A stretch of DNA of 64,000 bases from NCBI RefSeq assembly GCF_000515415.1, contig NZ_KI911783.1:6497831-6561830 (forward strand), given 5' to 3'. The notes beneath the pieces are model-generated. The model was not told the origin of the DNA, searched no databases, and saw nothing but the letters and a program-made list of their open reading frames with translations. This document shows positions 50,135-60,186 of this stretch, in pieces; position 1 is the stretch's first letter; the number at the start of each line of letters is the position of its first letter. This stretch comes from Bradyrhizobium sp. WSM1417. Lineage in GTDB: Bacteria > Pseudomonadota > Alphaproteobacteria > Rhizobiales > Xanthobacteraceae. The position numbers and the translations under genes are program-made.

Positions 50135-50902
50135 TCATGCTTCGGGGAAACCCCGCAGCAGATAGGCACGCACTGCCCCCAGCAGGCCATTGAGGATCAA
50201 GCCCAGCAGCGAGATCGTGATCAGCGGAACGAACATATCAACGGCCTGAAACGTCCGGGCCGCCGTGACGAGGACGTGTCCGAGCCCGTCGCTCGACGTG
50301 ATCATCTCGGCCAGAAACACCACGATGCAGGAAATGACAAGGCCGATCCGGCAACCGGTCAGGATCGACGGCATCGCGGCCGGCAGCACCACCTTGAACA
50401 GGATCTCATAGCGCGGCGTTCCCGCCGCCATGGCCGACCAGATCAGCTTCTGCTCCACCGTCGACGCGCCGTAATAGGTAGACAACAGAATGGGAAAGAG
50501 TGCATCCGCCGCCACCAGCGTGATCTTCGATCCGTGACCGAAGCCGAGCAGCAGCAGCAATGCTGGATAGAGCGCGACCTTTGGCAAGGGTGCAAGCACG
50601 CGAACGATCGGCCGAACCACGGCGTTGATAGCCGGATTGGCGGCAGCGGCGATGCCGATGCTGACACCGAGCACGACCGCAATCGCGAAGCCGGCAAACA
50701 GCCGGATCAGGGTCGCCGCGATCTCCTGCTGAAACGTCCAGGTCAGGAGTTGCTGAAGCAGCCTGCTGAATACGTATCCAGGCGGCGGCAGCAAGACCGC
50801 AGGCGCAAAGCCAAACGATACAAGGCCTTGCCACAGCGCGATCACCAGCACGATCGGCGCAAGCCCGAGAATGATGCTGGTGGAGCGAAGCTGCGGCATC
50901 AT
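50135..50902 (-). CDS. ABC transporter permease (SsuC/TauC type), second
   Basis: This 255-residue permease has six hydrophobic segments and the EAA-type loop AAGTPRYEILFKVVLPAAMPSILTGCRIGL that contacts the ATPase. It overlaps the upstream permease by four bases (ATGA). Together the two would form a heterodimeric channel for a nitrate/taurine-type importer. Confidence 0.92.
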   Translation of the reverse strand: MMPQLRSTSIILGLAPIVLVIALWQGLVSFGFAPAVLLPPPGYVFSRLLQQLLTWTFQQEIAATLIRLFAGFAIAVVLGVSIGIAAAANPAINAVVRPIVRVLAPLPKVALYPALLLLLGFGHGSKITLVAADALFPILLSTYYGASTVEQKLIWSAMAAGTPRYEILFKVVLPAAMPSILTGCRIGLVISCIVVFLAEMITSSDGLGHVLVTAARTFQAVDMFVPLITISLLGLILNGLLGAVRAYLLRGFPEA

Positions 50903-51684
50903 GAGAAGCTCAGCGGCATGTCGAACTGCGGTTCAGACCAGCGCACCAGCCTTGCGCGGACCCGCTCGAAGATCGCATCCAGGCAGATTCCCATCGCGCC
51001 GACGATGATGATCATCGCAAAGACGGTGTCGTATTGGCCCATGTCGAGAGCGTTGAACAGGATGTTGCCGGCGCCGGACTGACGGGCGATCATCTCGCTG
51101 GTGATCATCGTGATCAGCGCCAGCACGAGTCCGGTGCGGCAACCGGTCAGAATTTCCGGCAGCGCCGCCGGCAGTACGATCCGAACCAGCCGTTGTGCAG
51201 GCGAAAGCCCCATCGCGGCACCCGACCACAGCATCTTCTCTTCCACCGCCTTGGCGCCCTCGAAGCTGTGATAGATCACGGGCAGGCTGACACCGAGGAA
51301 GATCACCAGCGTCTTCGTGATGTCGCCGACGCCGAGCCACAGCATGATGATCGGCATCAAGGCGGCCTTCGGCACCGGGTAGATCACCATCAGGAGCGGA
51401 TTGAAGAACGCCGCGACGGCCCGGCTGCGGCCCATCAACAGGCCGAGCGGAATGGACACCGATACCGCTATGCCAAACCCGACCGCCATGCGGCGGAGCG
51501 AGGCCAGGATGTTGATCAGCGATTCCCTGTCGCCGAGAATGTCCGGAATCGCCCGAATTGCTTCGATCGCCGTCGGAAAGCTGTCATTCTTCAACGCGAG
51601 GGACGCCGTCTGCCAGATCGCGAGCAATCCGATGCAGGCAAGCACCGGGGCAGCCCGTCTCGCCAAGACGGCGGGCGATATCAT
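50899..51684 (-). CDS. ABC transporter permease (SsuC/TauC type), first
   Basis: This 261-residue inner-membrane protein has the same topology as the following permease, with the loop GAAMGLSPAQRLVRIVLPAALPEILTGCRTGL. It overlaps both the ATPase upstream and the second permease downstream by four bases, so all three are translated as a unit. It starts with ATG at 51684. Confidence 0.92.
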   Translation of the reverse strand: MISPAVLARRAAPVLACIGLLAIWQTASLALKNDSFPTAIEAIRAIPDILGDRESLINILASLRRMAVGFGIAVSVSIPLGLLMGRSRAVAAFFNPLLMVIYPVPKAALMPIIMLWLGVGDITKTLVIFLGVSLPVIYHSFEGAKAVEEKMLWSGAAMGLSPAQRLVRIVLPAALPEILTGCRTGLVLALITMITSEMIARQSGAGNILFNALDMGQYDTVFAMIIIVGAMGICLDAIFERVRARLVRWSEPQFDMPLSFS

Positions 51685-52526
51685 GACGGAGACCCGACAG
51701 GGTCGGTCTCGTCGAACATCCGCTCGATATCGACAACGTATTTCTGGTAGCGTGGATCGAGCAGCAGCTCGCTGCGTCGGCGCGGCCGCGGCAGATCGAT
51801 GTCGATGACCTCGCGGATGCGGCCGGGAGACTTCGACATCATCACGACCTTGTCTGACAGGAACACCGCTTCGTCCACCGAATGAGTGACGAACAGCACC
51901 GTCTTGCGATCACGCCCCCAGATATTCAACAGATCATTCTGCAGCCGCGTTCGCGTGTGAGCATCGAGCGCGCCGAACGGCTCGTCCATCAACAGAACCT
52001 CAGGATGGTAAGCCAGGGTTCGAGCCAGCGCTACGCGCTGCTTCATGCCGCCGGACAGCTCCTTGGGATAGAAGTTCTCATAGCCCTTGAGCCCGACCAT
52101 TTCGATCAAGGCCCGGCTCTGTGCTTCCGCCTCGGTGGTGCGCACGCCCTGCTGGCGAGGGCCGTACATCACATTCCCCAGCACGGTCTTCCACGGAAAC
52201 AACGCGAATTCCTGAAACACCGGGCCGCGATCCGGCCCTGGTCCCGTGATCGTCCGTCCCTTAATCTTTGCTGAGCCGCTGGTCGGGTTGACGAAGCCGC
52301 CGACGACGTAAAGCAATGTCGACTTGCCGCAGCCGGACGGACCAAGGATGGAGACGAAGGCTCCCTCCTCGATCGCCAGAGAGATGTCCGATAGCGCCAC
52401 GTGATCCTTGCGCGCCGAGGTCTGAAATACCTGAGAGACACGCTCGATCTCGATGATCGCAGAAGCCGGTTTTTGCGGCGTCACCGGTCTCACCCATTCG
52501 CTCGATCTCGAAGGCACTACCTTCAT
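51681..52526 (-). CDS. ABC transporter ATPase (SsuB/TauB type)
   Basis: This 281-residue ATPase has Walker A GPSGCGKST, the Q-loop FQEFALFPWKTVLGNV, the signature LSGGMKQRVALARTL, Walker B VLLMDEPFGALD and the switch His (FVTHSVDEA). It energises the two permeases. The first 20 residues (MKVVPSRSSEWVRPVTPQKP) are unlike the family core and an internal start is possible. It follows the IlvD-type dehydratase by about 120 bases. Confidence 0.92.
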   Translation of the reverse strand: MKVVPSRSSEWVRPVTPQKPASAIIEIERVSQVFQTSARKDHVALSDISLAIEEGAFVSILGPSGCGKSTLLYVVGGFVNPTSGSAKIKGRTITGPGPDRGPVFQEFALFPWKTVLGNVMYGPRQQGVRTTEAEAQSRALIEMVGLKGYENFYPKELSGGMKQRVALARTLAYHPEVLLMDEPFGALDAHTRTRLQNDLLNIWGRDRKTVLFVTHSVDEAVFLSDKVVMMSKSPGRIREVIDIDLPRPRRRSELLLDPRYQKYVVDIERMFDETDPVGSPS

Positions 52527-52647
52527 CCCGTCTCACTTCATTCGCGCGAACCCTGCGCAACAGGCTTGCTGAATATCCTCCGCCAGCGACGCGAGCTTAG
52601 CAAGAAACTTGCCAGACCATTGGCTGTTTTCGGGCAAGTGCGCCGCG

Positions 52648-54342
52648 TCATCCGAACCAGGGCCATTCCGCGGGCCCCTCATGCGTCACGGCTCCGCCCG
52701 GTGCCTGGCCAACCAATCGCGCATATTTGGCGAGGGCGCCGGCGCGGTGACGAAGCGGACGCGGCTTCCAATCGTGTCGGCGAGCAGTGAGTTCTTCCTC
52801 GTCGACCAGCATATCCATCCGCCGGTTCGCAGCATCGATCCGGATCCTGTCGCCATCGCGAACCAGCGCCAGCGGACCGCCGACGAAGGCCTCGGGAGAC
52901 ACATAGCCGATGCACATTCCGCGCGTGGCGCCGGAGAAGCGTCCATCCGTGATCAGGGCCACCTTCTCGCCCATGCCCTGTCCATAGATCAGCGCGGTGA
53001 CGCCGAGCATCTCGCGCATGCCGGGGCCGCCCACCGGCCCCTCGTTTCGGATCACGAGAACCTCGCCCGCCTGATAGTTGCGATCACGAACCGCAGCGAC
53101 GCAGGCCTCCTCGTCTTCGAAAACGCGCGCCACGCCTTCAAAGAACTGACTCTTCAGGCCCGCGACCTTGATGACCGCGCCGTCCGGACAGAGGTTTCCC
53201 TTCAGCACGGCGACGCCGCCATCTGGCATGATCGGCGCGCGAGCGGCGTAAACGACCTCTCCGTCAGGTGCATTGGCGGCACCGTACTCTTCGGCAAGTG
53301 TACGGCCTGTGACAGACAAGCAGCTGCCATCAATATGCCCGCTCTGGATCAGCTCCCGGATCACCACGGCGGCACCGCCGATATCGTAGACATCCTTCGC
53401 TGTATATTTGCCTCCAGGCCGCAGGTTTCCGATCAGCGGCGTCCTTGCAAAAACCTCGCCGACATCATCGATCGTGAATGCGATGCCGGCCTCGTTCGCG
53501 ATCGCCGGCAGATGTAGCGCAGCATTGGTCGAACCGCCCGTGGCGGCCACGATTGCCGCACCGTTTTCCAGGGATTTCCGCGTCACGACGTCGCGCGGCA
53601 ACGGCCCGCCGCGCTCCAGCATCTCCATGACGAGGCGCCCGGCCCGCCTGGATATCTGCGCGCGTTCGGCATAGACACCCGGCACCATCGACACGTTGGG
53701 AATGGTGAGGCCCATCGCCTCCGACACCATCCCCATCGTGTTGGCAGTGAATTGGCCGGCGCACGCGCCGATGGTCGGCAGGCAGGCGCGTTCGATCCGT
53801 TCGAGCGTGGCGCCGTCGATCTCTCCGGTCATGAAGCTGCCGACAGCCTCATAGGAGTCGAGCACGGTCAGGGTCCGCCCGTCCACGCGGCCCGGCAGCG
53901 CGCTGCCGCCATAGATGAAGATGGACGGCACGTTGCACCGGACCATGCCCATCATCACGCCGGGAAGCGTCTTGTCGCATCCGCCGTATCCGATCAATGC
54001 ATCGTAGGCGAGACCATGAACGACGGCTTCGACCGAGTCGGCAATCAGCTCCCGCGAAAACAAAGAGAACTTCATCCCCTCGTGATTCATGCTGATACCG
54101 TCGGAAACCGATACGGTCGAAAACTCGCGCGGCGTGCCGCCGGCCTCTTCGATTCCGGTCTTGGCCGCTGCGACCTGAAAGTCGTGCGTCATGTTGCAGG
54201 GCGTCTGTTCGCCCTTCATGCTGACGACGCCGACCATCGGCTTGGAAATCGCAGCGTCGTCGAGCCCCATGGCGCGCATGAACGCGCGGTGCGGAGCCCG
54301 GTCGAGACCATCCGTCGTGATCCGAGATCGGAGCTTCTTCAT
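52648..54342 (-). CDS. IlvD/Edd-family dehydratase
   Basis: This 564-residue iron-sulfur dehydratase starts [20 protein letters not shown] and has the three cluster cysteines of the family ([20 protein letters not shown] and [10 protein letters not shown]), with the typical C-terminal [19 protein letters not shown]. IlvD makes branched keto acids; relatives dehydrate sugar acids. Its place between an importer's binding protein and ATPase argues for a catabolic role on a dihydroxy acid rather than amino acid synthesis. An upstream ATG at 54363 is an alternative start. A housekeeping ilvD would be elsewhere. Confidence 0.88.
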   Translation of the reverse strand: MKKLRSRITTDGLDRAPHRAFMRAMGLDDAAISKPMVGVVSMKGEQTPCNMTHDFQVAAAKTGIEEAGGTPREFSTVSVSDGISMNHEGMKFSLFSRELIADSVEAVVHGLAYDALIGYGGCDKTLPGVMMGMVRCNVPSIFIYGGSALPGRVDGRTLTVLDSYEAVGSFMTGEIDGATLERIERACLPTIGACAGQFTANTMGMVSEAMGLTIPNVSMVPGVYAERAQISRRAGRLVMEMLERGGPLPRDVVTRKSLENGAAIVAATGGSTNAALHLPAIANEAGIAFTIDDVGEVFARTPLIGNLRPGGKYTAKDVYDIGGAAVVIRELIQSGHIDGSCLSVTGRTLAEEYGAANAPDGEVVYAARAPIMPDGGVAVLKGNLCPDGAVIKVAGLKSQFFEGVARVFEDEEACVAAVRDRNYQAGEVLVIRNEGPVGGPGMREMLGVTALIYGQGMGEKVALITDGRFSGATRGMCIGYVSPEAFVGGPLALVRDGDRIRIDAANRRMDMLVDEEELTARRHDWKPRPLRHRAGALAKYARLVGQAPGGAVTHEGPAEWPWFG

Positions 54343-54420
54343 ACGTGAATCTTCTTCATGCAACGTCCCGGATCATCCTGGATGCCGCGACGTTCTCGCT
54401 CGGTTCATTCGCGCGATCGC

Positions 54421-55404
54421 CTATTGCAGCGGAGCGACAATCGTCGAATGCTTGAATTGCGCGACATCCAATTTCGGCAGCATCCCTGTCTCCGCGTAGA
54501 TGTCCAGCATCTTCTGGATCGCGGGGAAATTCGGTGCAGCGCCCGGATCGCGGCCAAAATCATTGTCCTTGAGCAGATAGGTCTCGAGAACCGGAATAGG
54601 TGCTTTCAGGACTTCGTTGACGACCTTCAACGTCTCTTCGCGGTTTGCCAGCGCTTTCTTCATGCCAGAGGTAATGTCGCGCACGTAAGCCTTGACCAAT
54701 TCCGGATTCTTGTCGACGAAATCGGCACGGCAGGCTTCCAGGATGTGCACGATGTTCGGCATAGCCTGCGACAGCGAGAACAGTTTGCGCGTGCCGCCCT
54801 TCGCCTCCGCGCGCGCGGCAAATGGCTGGTTCATGTTGACCGCATCGACGCGGCCCTGCCGCAACGCATCTTCGGAGACGGCAAAGCCGACCTCGACCAG
54901 CTTGATGTCCTTGGCCGGATCGATGCCATTCTGCTTCAGCAACAGATTGAACGGGCCCTGGGTGCCGCCGCCGATCACGGAGATCCCGACCGTCTTGCCT
55001 TTGAGATCGGCGATGGTCTTGATCGGGGAGTCGTCCATGACAGCCCAGTAGACCGAGAAACCACCGGCCTTCTCGAAGACGTGCTGCGCCACGATGTAGG
55101 CCTTGAGGTTGCCGCCAACCACGCCGTTGGCGAGCGACAGCGGTGCCTGCGTCGCGCAATCCAGCGCGCCGGCCGCCAAGGCCTGCGTCATCGGAGCGGT
55201 GCCCTGAAACTGGGTCCATTCGATGTTGTAGGCCTTGCCGATATTGGGAAACTCAGCCGGGCGGCGCATCATCCAGTATTTGGATTCTTCGGCCGGAATC
55301 GTCCAGCCGACACGAATTGTCTGCTGCGCCCATGACGGGCCCGCGCTCGCGCTCACGGCCGCTGCCGCCCCCAAAGCCAGGATCCACTTCGAAACGGTTC
55401 GCAT
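54421..55404 (-). CDS. NitT/TauT-type ABC substrate-binding protein
   Basis: This 327-residue periplasmic protein has a signal peptide (MRTVSKWILALGAAAAVSASAGPSWA) and the type II binding fold of SsuA/TauA (IRVGWTIPAEESKYWMMR; LDCATQAPLSLANGVVGG; IADLKGKTVGISVIGGGTQG). The ligand is unknown; the family covers sulfonates, pyrimidine precursors and aromatic acids. It is first in the operon with the dehydratase, ATPase, two permeases and NicX-like gene. The ATG at 55404 is chosen because the signal peptide begins there. Confidence 0.9.
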   Translation of the reverse strand: MRTVSKWILALGAAAAVSASAGPSWAQQTIRVGWTIPAEESKYWMMRRPAEFPNIGKAYNIEWTQFQGTAPMTQALAAGALDCATQAPLSLANGVVGGNLKAYIVAQHVFEKAGGFSVYWAVMDDSPIKTIADLKGKTVGISVIGGGTQGPFNLLLKQNGIDPAKDIKLVEVGFAVSEDALRQGRVDAVNMNQPFAARAEAKGGTRKLFSLSQAMPNIVHILEACRADFVDKNPELVKAYVRDITSGMKKALANREETLKVVNEVLKAPIPVLETYLLKDNDFGRDPGAAPNFPAIQKMLDIYAETGMLPKLDVAQFKHSTIVAPLQ

Positions 55405-55462
55405 CGTGCCCACTCCGCTGCCCAGGCGCCGACCGGCGCCATCCAACCCGACCGCGGCAAAT

Positions 55463-55478
55463 GTTTCATGGTTCAAAC
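55463..55478. promoter_or_regulatory. Weak inverted repeat in divergent promoter (GTTTCATGGTTCAAAC)
   Basis: GTTT and AAAC flank eight bases in the 166-base gap between the divergent binding-protein and dehydrogenase genes. It may be an operator; the centre is not symmetric. Confidence 0.25.
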
Positions 55479-55570
55479 AATCAAGCAAGCCATGCAGGCC
55501 GGGCGGTTTCGTCGTGGGATACGCCCTATATGGTAGTGCAGCGTCGCACAGCAGCAGATGGAGGCAACCT

Positions 55571-56479
55571 ATGGCTGAGGCAAGCAAGACAAACCCGCAA
55601 GGCGTCGAGCGGCTCGGCTATCTCGGCCTTGGACTGATGGGGACACCGATGAGCCGGCGCCTGCTCAACGCCGGCCATCAGATCACTGTCTGGAACCGTT
55701 CGGAAGGGAAGATGGCCGCGCTCGTCGAAGCCGGTGCGACGCGCGCAGCCAGCCCACGCGACTTGATAGAGAGCTCGGATATCATCTTCATGTGCGTGAC
55801 GGATGCTGCCGCCGTGGAAGAGGTGATCTTCGGGCCCGCGAGCATCTCAACAGCGCCCGGCGCGGGTAAGCTCGTGGTCGACTTCTCGTCCATCCATCCC
55901 GATGCTGCACGGGACCTTGCAACGCGATTGTTAGCTGCGAACGGCGCGGGCTGGATCGATGCGCCGGTGTCCGGTGGTACCAAGGGCGCCGAGGAAGGCA
56001 CGCTCGCCATCATGGCCGGCGGAAAAGCCGGCGATATCGAGCGGGTCCGCCCCTACGTGCTGGCTATGGCACGCAGGTTCACCCACATGGGGCCGACCGG
56101 CGCCGGCCAGACCACAAAATTATGCAATCAGGTGATCGTCGGATGCGCGATGGCAGTTCTTGCGGAGGCGACACGCCTTGCCGTGAACGCCGGAATCGAT
56201 GCCAACCGCTTGCCCGAAGCACTCGCCGGGGGGTTCGCTGACTCCATTCCGTTGCAGCTGTTCGTTCCGCGAATGGTCCAGGGCATTCACTCACCGCCGC
56301 TTGGTCACATCGCCACAATGCTCAAGGACCTCGATACCGTCGCCGATGTCGCGCAGACGACGTCGACCCCGGTGCCCATGGCCTCGCTCGCCGGACAACT
56401 TTTCAGGCTCGCCAAGGCCGCGCGAGGCGCGGATGCGGATGCGCTCGAAATCTACAAGCTTTCGGCAGGGGTGCGCTGA
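55571..56479 (+). CDS. 3-hydroxyisobutyrate dehydrogenase-family oxidoreductase
   Basis: This 302-residue protein has the Rossmann motif GLGLMGTPMSRRLLNAG, the substrate loop DAPVSGGTKGAEEGTLAIMAGG and the catalytic Lys region GAGQTTKLCNQVIVG. Members oxidise beta-hydroxy acids such as 3-hydroxyisobutyrate or tartronate semialdehyde with NAD. GGAGG lies before the ATG. It is divergent from the importer operon and probably shares its control, acting on a hydroxy-acid intermediate. Confidence 0.92.
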   Translation: MAEASKTNPQGVERLGYLGLGLMGTPMSRRLLNAGHQITVWNRSEGKMAALVEAGATRAASPRDLIESSDIIFMCVTDAAAVEEVIFGPASISTAPGAGKLVVDFSSIHPDAARDLATRLLAANGAGWIDAPVSGGTKGAEEGTLAIMAGGKAGDIERVRPYVLAMARRFTHMGPTGAGQTTKLCNQVIVGCAMAVLAEATRLAVNAGIDANRLPEALAGGFADSIPLQLFVPRMVQGIHSPPLGHIATMLKDLDTVADVAQTTSTPVPMASLAGQLFRLAKAARGADADALEIYKLSAGVR

Positions 56480-56523
56480 ACCGTCGAGCGCGAACTGAAG
56501 CACGCTTGCAGTGACTGCTTGCG

Positions 56524-57069
56524 CTAGCCGTCGGCGAGAAATCGGCCGAACGCGCCGCGCGCGAAGAGCAGCGGCTCCTTCGCATTGTAAGTATAGGCCT
56601 CGACCGCACCGAGAAAGATCACGTGGTCGCCGCCGTAATAGCGATTGACTGAGCGGCATTGAAAATTGGCGACGCTCTCGGCGAGCACCGGCGCGTTGCC
56701 GAGGCCCGGCGTCCACTCGACACCCGTGAACTTGTCATCAGACGATTTGGCGAATTTGCTCGCAAGCGCCTGTTGCGAAACGCCAAGAACGTTGACCGTG
56801 AAATGACTGGCGTTCTGGAAGATGGTCAGACTAGAGGAATAGACGACGAGGCTCCAAAGAACCAGCGGCGGATTCAGCGAGACCGAGGCAAACGAATTGC
56901 ACGTCAGGCCATAGGGCTTGCCGTCAGGCGCAGCGGCCGTGATGATCGTCACCCCCGTGGCGTAGGTTCCTAGCGCACTGCGGAAATCACGGGGATCGAT
57001 CGGCGAGTTGTCGCTCGCGAGTTCGTTGGCCGGATCGGGAACGGCCGGCTGCTTCGGCAGATCATTCAT
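56524..57069 (-). CDS. Flavin reductase (HpaC-like) of a two-component monooxygenase
   Basis: This 181-residue protein has the flavin-reductase-like fold (FRSALGTYATGVTIITAAAPDGKPYGLTCNSFASVSLNPPLVLWSL), which supplies reduced FMN or FAD. It begins nine bases after the stop of the large monooxygenase component. The pairing identifies both as a group D two-component system. It is convergent with the dehydrogenase gene. Confidence 0.92.
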   Translation of the reverse strand: MNDLPKQPAVPDPANELASDNSPIDPRDFRSALGTYATGVTIITAAAPDGKPYGLTCNSFASVSLNPPLVLWSLVVYSSSLTIFQNASHFTVNVLGVSQQALASKFAKSSDDKFTGVEWTPGLGNAPVLAESVANFQCRSVNRYYGGDHVIFLGAVEAYTYNAKEPLLFARGAFGRFLADG

Positions 57070-57078
57070 CGGCCGGCC

Positions 57079-58308
57079 TCACAGCGTGAGATTCTCGGAC
57101 GGCAGGCCTAACGCCACGCGTCCATAGTTGGTCCCGGCTGCATCGAAATTGAACGCGAGATGCGAATTGATCGCGTGCGCATCGCGGAACTGCCGCTGCA
57201 ACGCGCCCGTCGTGAACAGGCCCCGTGCTCCGCTCGCGGCAAACAGCATCGACACCGCATCGGTGCAGAAGTTCACTGAAAAGGCCCCGTCGCGCCGATA
57301 TCTGGTCTTGGTCGCCATATCGGGGATATGACCCCGCCGTGCATCCTCCATGGCATTCAGACAGGCCGATCGCATGATCAGGCGTGCAGCGTCGATCTTC
57401 GCCGAGGCCTCGGCGATCTTGATCTGGGTGCTTTGAAAGTCGCTCAGCCTGGCGTGGTTGTAGGTGGAAATGCGATGACGGACGACCTCCGCATAATCGT
57501 CGAGACACGCCTGCGCGTTCCCCAGCGCGACGCCGGAGAGGACGTAGGGAAACAGCGAGAACACGGGGAGCGCATACAGTGGGTTGGGATTGAGCTTGCT
57601 TCCCGGCGTCGGACCGCCGTCAAGATCGCCGACTGCAACCGTCATTTCCTCGGGCACGAAAGCGTCCCTGACCTCCACGTCGCAGGACCCTGTCCCGCGC
57701 AGACCCGCGACGTTCCAGGTGTCGAGGACCTTGTAGTCGGCTTTCGGCAGCAGAAATATCCGATACTCGATGCCGTCCGCCTCGTCGTCGGAGTAGACGA
57801 CGCTTGCAAGCATGTTCCATGCGCAGGAGGCAACGCCCGAGGAGAACGGCCAGCTGCCATGGAGCCGGTATCCGCCCTCCACTCTCGTGGCACGTCCGGC
57901 GGGAAAAATGAACGAGGACGCGATCAGTGCGTCCGGATCAAGGCCCCAGACCAGATCCTGCGCCGTCGACTCGAACATGCCGAGCATCCAGTGATGGCTC
58001 GCCAGATTGGCCAGATTCCACGCCACCGACGCGTCCGCCCGTCCGAGCAGGTCCGCGCAGTCGATCAAGGCGACATAATCGAGTTCTGCGCCGCCAATGC
58101 GCTTCGGCTGAAGCATCCGGAACAGGCCCGCGTCGTGCAGATCCTTCTCCGTTTCGGGCGGCAGATGCCGCAGCTCTTCCGTCCGCGCCGCCCGCTCTCG
58201 CAGCCGTGGGACGAGCGCGCGGGCCTTCGCGACCATTGCCACATGGGCAGGTTCATCGGATCGCGCCCCCGCGGCCCGACCTACGCTCGGCTCTTGACCA
58301 GGCGCCAT
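57079..58308 (-). CDS. Flavin-dependent monooxygenase, HsaA/acyl-CoA dehydrogenase fold
   Basis: This 409-residue protein has an acyl-CoA-dehydrogenase-like fold (LPPETEKDLHDAGLFRMLQPKRIGG; GLRGTGSCDVEVRDAFVP; LFAASGARGLFTTGALQRQFRDAHAINSH). The last stretch is typical of group D monooxygenases (HsaA, DszC) rather than dehydrogenases. It uses reduced flavin from the neighbour to hydroxylate an aromatic or N- or S-heterocycle. GAGGGATA lies upstream of the ATG. The CoA-transferase gene lies upstream on the same strand after a 188-base gap. Confidence 0.88.
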   Translation of the reverse strand: MAPGQEPSVGRAAGARSDEPAHVAMVAKARALVPRLRERAARTEELRHLPPETEKDLHDAGLFRMLQPKRIGGAELDYVALIDCADLLGRADASVAWNLANLASHHWMLGMFESTAQDLVWGLDPDALIASSFIFPAGRATRVEGGYRLHGSWPFSSGVASCAWNMLASVVYSDDEADGIEYRIFLLPKADYKVLDTWNVAGLRGTGSCDVEVRDAFVPEEMTVAVGDLDGGPTPGSKLNPNPLYALPVFSLFPYVLSGVALGNAQACLDDYAEVVRHRISTYNHARLSDFQSTQIKIAEASAKIDAARLIMRSACLNAMEDARRGHIPDMATKTRYRRDGAFSVNFCTDAVSMLFAASGARGLFTTGALQRQFRDAHAINSHLAFNFDAAGTNYGRVALGLPSENLTL

Positions 58309-58496
58309 TCGTATCCCTCGCTTTCATGCATTTATGCGGCGAGACCCTTGCCAAATCAAGCCAAGGCCGCGCTGGCTGGGTATGGTCGCCCTGAACCCGG
58401 CTGCCAGGAAGGATGCGATGCCGCGAAGGCGCCAGCATCGCCAAGCCGTGATCCGCAAGCCGCGCGAGGCCTGGCCTGTAGGATCAACGCTCAGGC

Positions 58497-59765
58497 TCAG
58501 CCCGACGAGGCAGGTTTGCCCGAGCCGAAGACGCCCATTTGGGTGAACTGGGATATCCGACGCTCGTCGTAACCGAGCGTGTCACGCAAGACCTGCTCCG
58601 TGTGCTCGCCCAGCAATGGAGCAGCCACAGGATCAATCGGGCCGGTCAAGCTCATGGCAATCGGCGGCTCGATGTTCGGGACCCATCCCGCCGTACGATG
58701 TGGAATCCGGTTCAAGCGATGGCGCGCTCGCGCCTCCGGTGCATTGAACCCCTCCTCGACCGTCCGGAGATAGCCGACCGGGATATTGGCCAGCTTCATC
58801 TTGGTCATCCAGTTCTCGAGGGTGTCGCTTGCAAAGACCTCCGCGATGGCTGCTCGCAAGAGCTCCTTGTGCTCGGAACGCGCCCTGCGCGTTGCAAACT
58901 GCGGATCGGTGATCAGATCCGGCCGGTTCAGCACCTCGACCACCAGCCGGCGATAGAGCCGGTCGTTCGCGCAGGCCATGTAAAGCGGCCCATCAGAGGC
59001 CTCGTACACGCCGACGGTAGGGGAGCCACTCGGCGAATTGCCAAACCGGCCGGGATTTTCGCCGTTGATCAGATAGGCCATGCCATAGAAACCGGTCATG
59101 CCCATCGCGACGTCGAACAGGGCGACCTCGACATGCTGACCGCGATCGAGCCGATCCCGCGCCAACAGCGCCATCAGGATGGCGTTGCAGGCAGACATCC
59201 CCGTCGCCATGTCCACGATGGGCGGGCCGGTGCGAACCGCAGGGCCATCGGCAAATCCGTTGAGCGACATGAAGCCGCTTTCCGCCTGCGTGATCGGATC
59301 AAAACCGGGACGCGAGGCAAACGGTCCGGTGCGCCCGTAGGCGGAGATCGAGCAATAGACTAGCCGCGGATTGAGCGGCGCAACAGCTTCATAGTCGAGG
59401 CCAAATTTCTTCATGACCCCGCCGGAAAAGTTCTCGACGACCACGTCGGCCTTGCGAATCAAATCCAGCGCAATCTCACGAGCCTCCGGCACGGTAAGGT
59501 CGAGCGCGATGCCGCGCTTGTTGCGATTGAGGCTCAGATAGGCAGCACTCTCTCCACCGATCTCGGCGTGTTCATACGCACGCGTGTCGTCGCCCCCGTC
59601 TGGATTCTCGATCTTGATGACGTGTGCGCCGAAATCAGCAAGCGTCTGCGTACAGGCCGGGCCGGCAACCACACGCGTGAAATCGACGACCAGCAGACCA
59701 TCGAGCGCGGTAGGCGCGCCCGTCGCCCGCGACGAACGTTCCGGCAATTGAGGCTTGGTGGGCAT
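58497..59765 (-). CDS. Class III (CaiB/BaiF-family) CoA transferase
   Basis: This 422-residue protein has the family N-terminus (LDGLLVVDFTRVVAGPACTQTLADFGAHVIKIENPDGGDDTR), NRNKRGIALDL and FSGGVMKKFGLDY; the catalytic Asp should be in GPPIVDMATGM. It moves CoA between an acyl-CoA donor and a carboxylic acid. The start at 59765 (MPTKPQLPERS) has GGGAG ten bases upstream. It probably activates the substrate of the two-component monooxygenase or a product of it. Confidence 0.92.
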   Translation of the reverse strand: MPTKPQLPERSSRATGAPTALDGLLVVDFTRVVAGPACTQTLADFGAHVIKIENPDGGDDTRAYEHAEIGGESAAYLSLNRNKRGIALDLTVPEAREIALDLIRKADVVVENFSGGVMKKFGLDYEAVAPLNPRLVYCSISAYGRTGPFASRPGFDPITQAESGFMSLNGFADGPAVRTGPPIVDMATGMSACNAILMALLARDRLDRGQHVEVALFDVAMGMTGFYGMAYLINGENPGRFGNSPSGSPTVGVYEASDGPLYMACANDRLYRRLVVEVLNRPDLITDPQFATRRARSEHKELLRAAIAEVFASDTLENWMTKMKLANIPVGYLRTVEEGFNAPEARARHRLNRIPHRTAGWVPNIEPPIAMSLTGPIDPVAAPLLGEHTEQVLRDTLGYDERRISQFTQMGVFGSGKPASSG

Positions 59766-60186
59766 CGACGGCGCTCCCTTACATCGGCTTATCGTTGCCG
59801 AATTTTCCACAGGAGCAAACTTAAAGCCCGGCACCGCGGACTTCGCAAGTCCTTCGCCCGCATCGCTTCAATACGCAAACAGGGCCGGCAGCTATCAAGC
59901 TGCCGGGCCTTGAACGTTCCGTGTTTCGCTTCATCTCGCGCGAACCATTTTTGCGTTGCGTGAATCGCGTTCCGCACCACGGGAAACTTGGCTCCTCGTT
60001 CAGCGAAGCGGCTTTCGCCAGTACCGTATGCGGCCAAGCCCAGGGCACATGGGGTTCGAAAAGCCGATAGCCCGCCCGGATGAATTATTGGCAGACACCG
60101 GATTGTCCGTCGTATCCGGGACGATGCTGTCCCGTCCAGTACGCCGTGCCCTTGCCTCGATCACCCGCATCAGCCTGCACTGGAGG
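59766..60186. other. Gene-free stretch with a terminator-like hairpin
   Basis: A perfect nine-base stem (CCGGCAGCT 59885-59893, AGCTGCCGG 59898-59906) with a four-base ATCA loop is seen, without a clear T-run. No plausible gene with a ribosome binding site is seen in the remainder. Confidence 0.45.
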
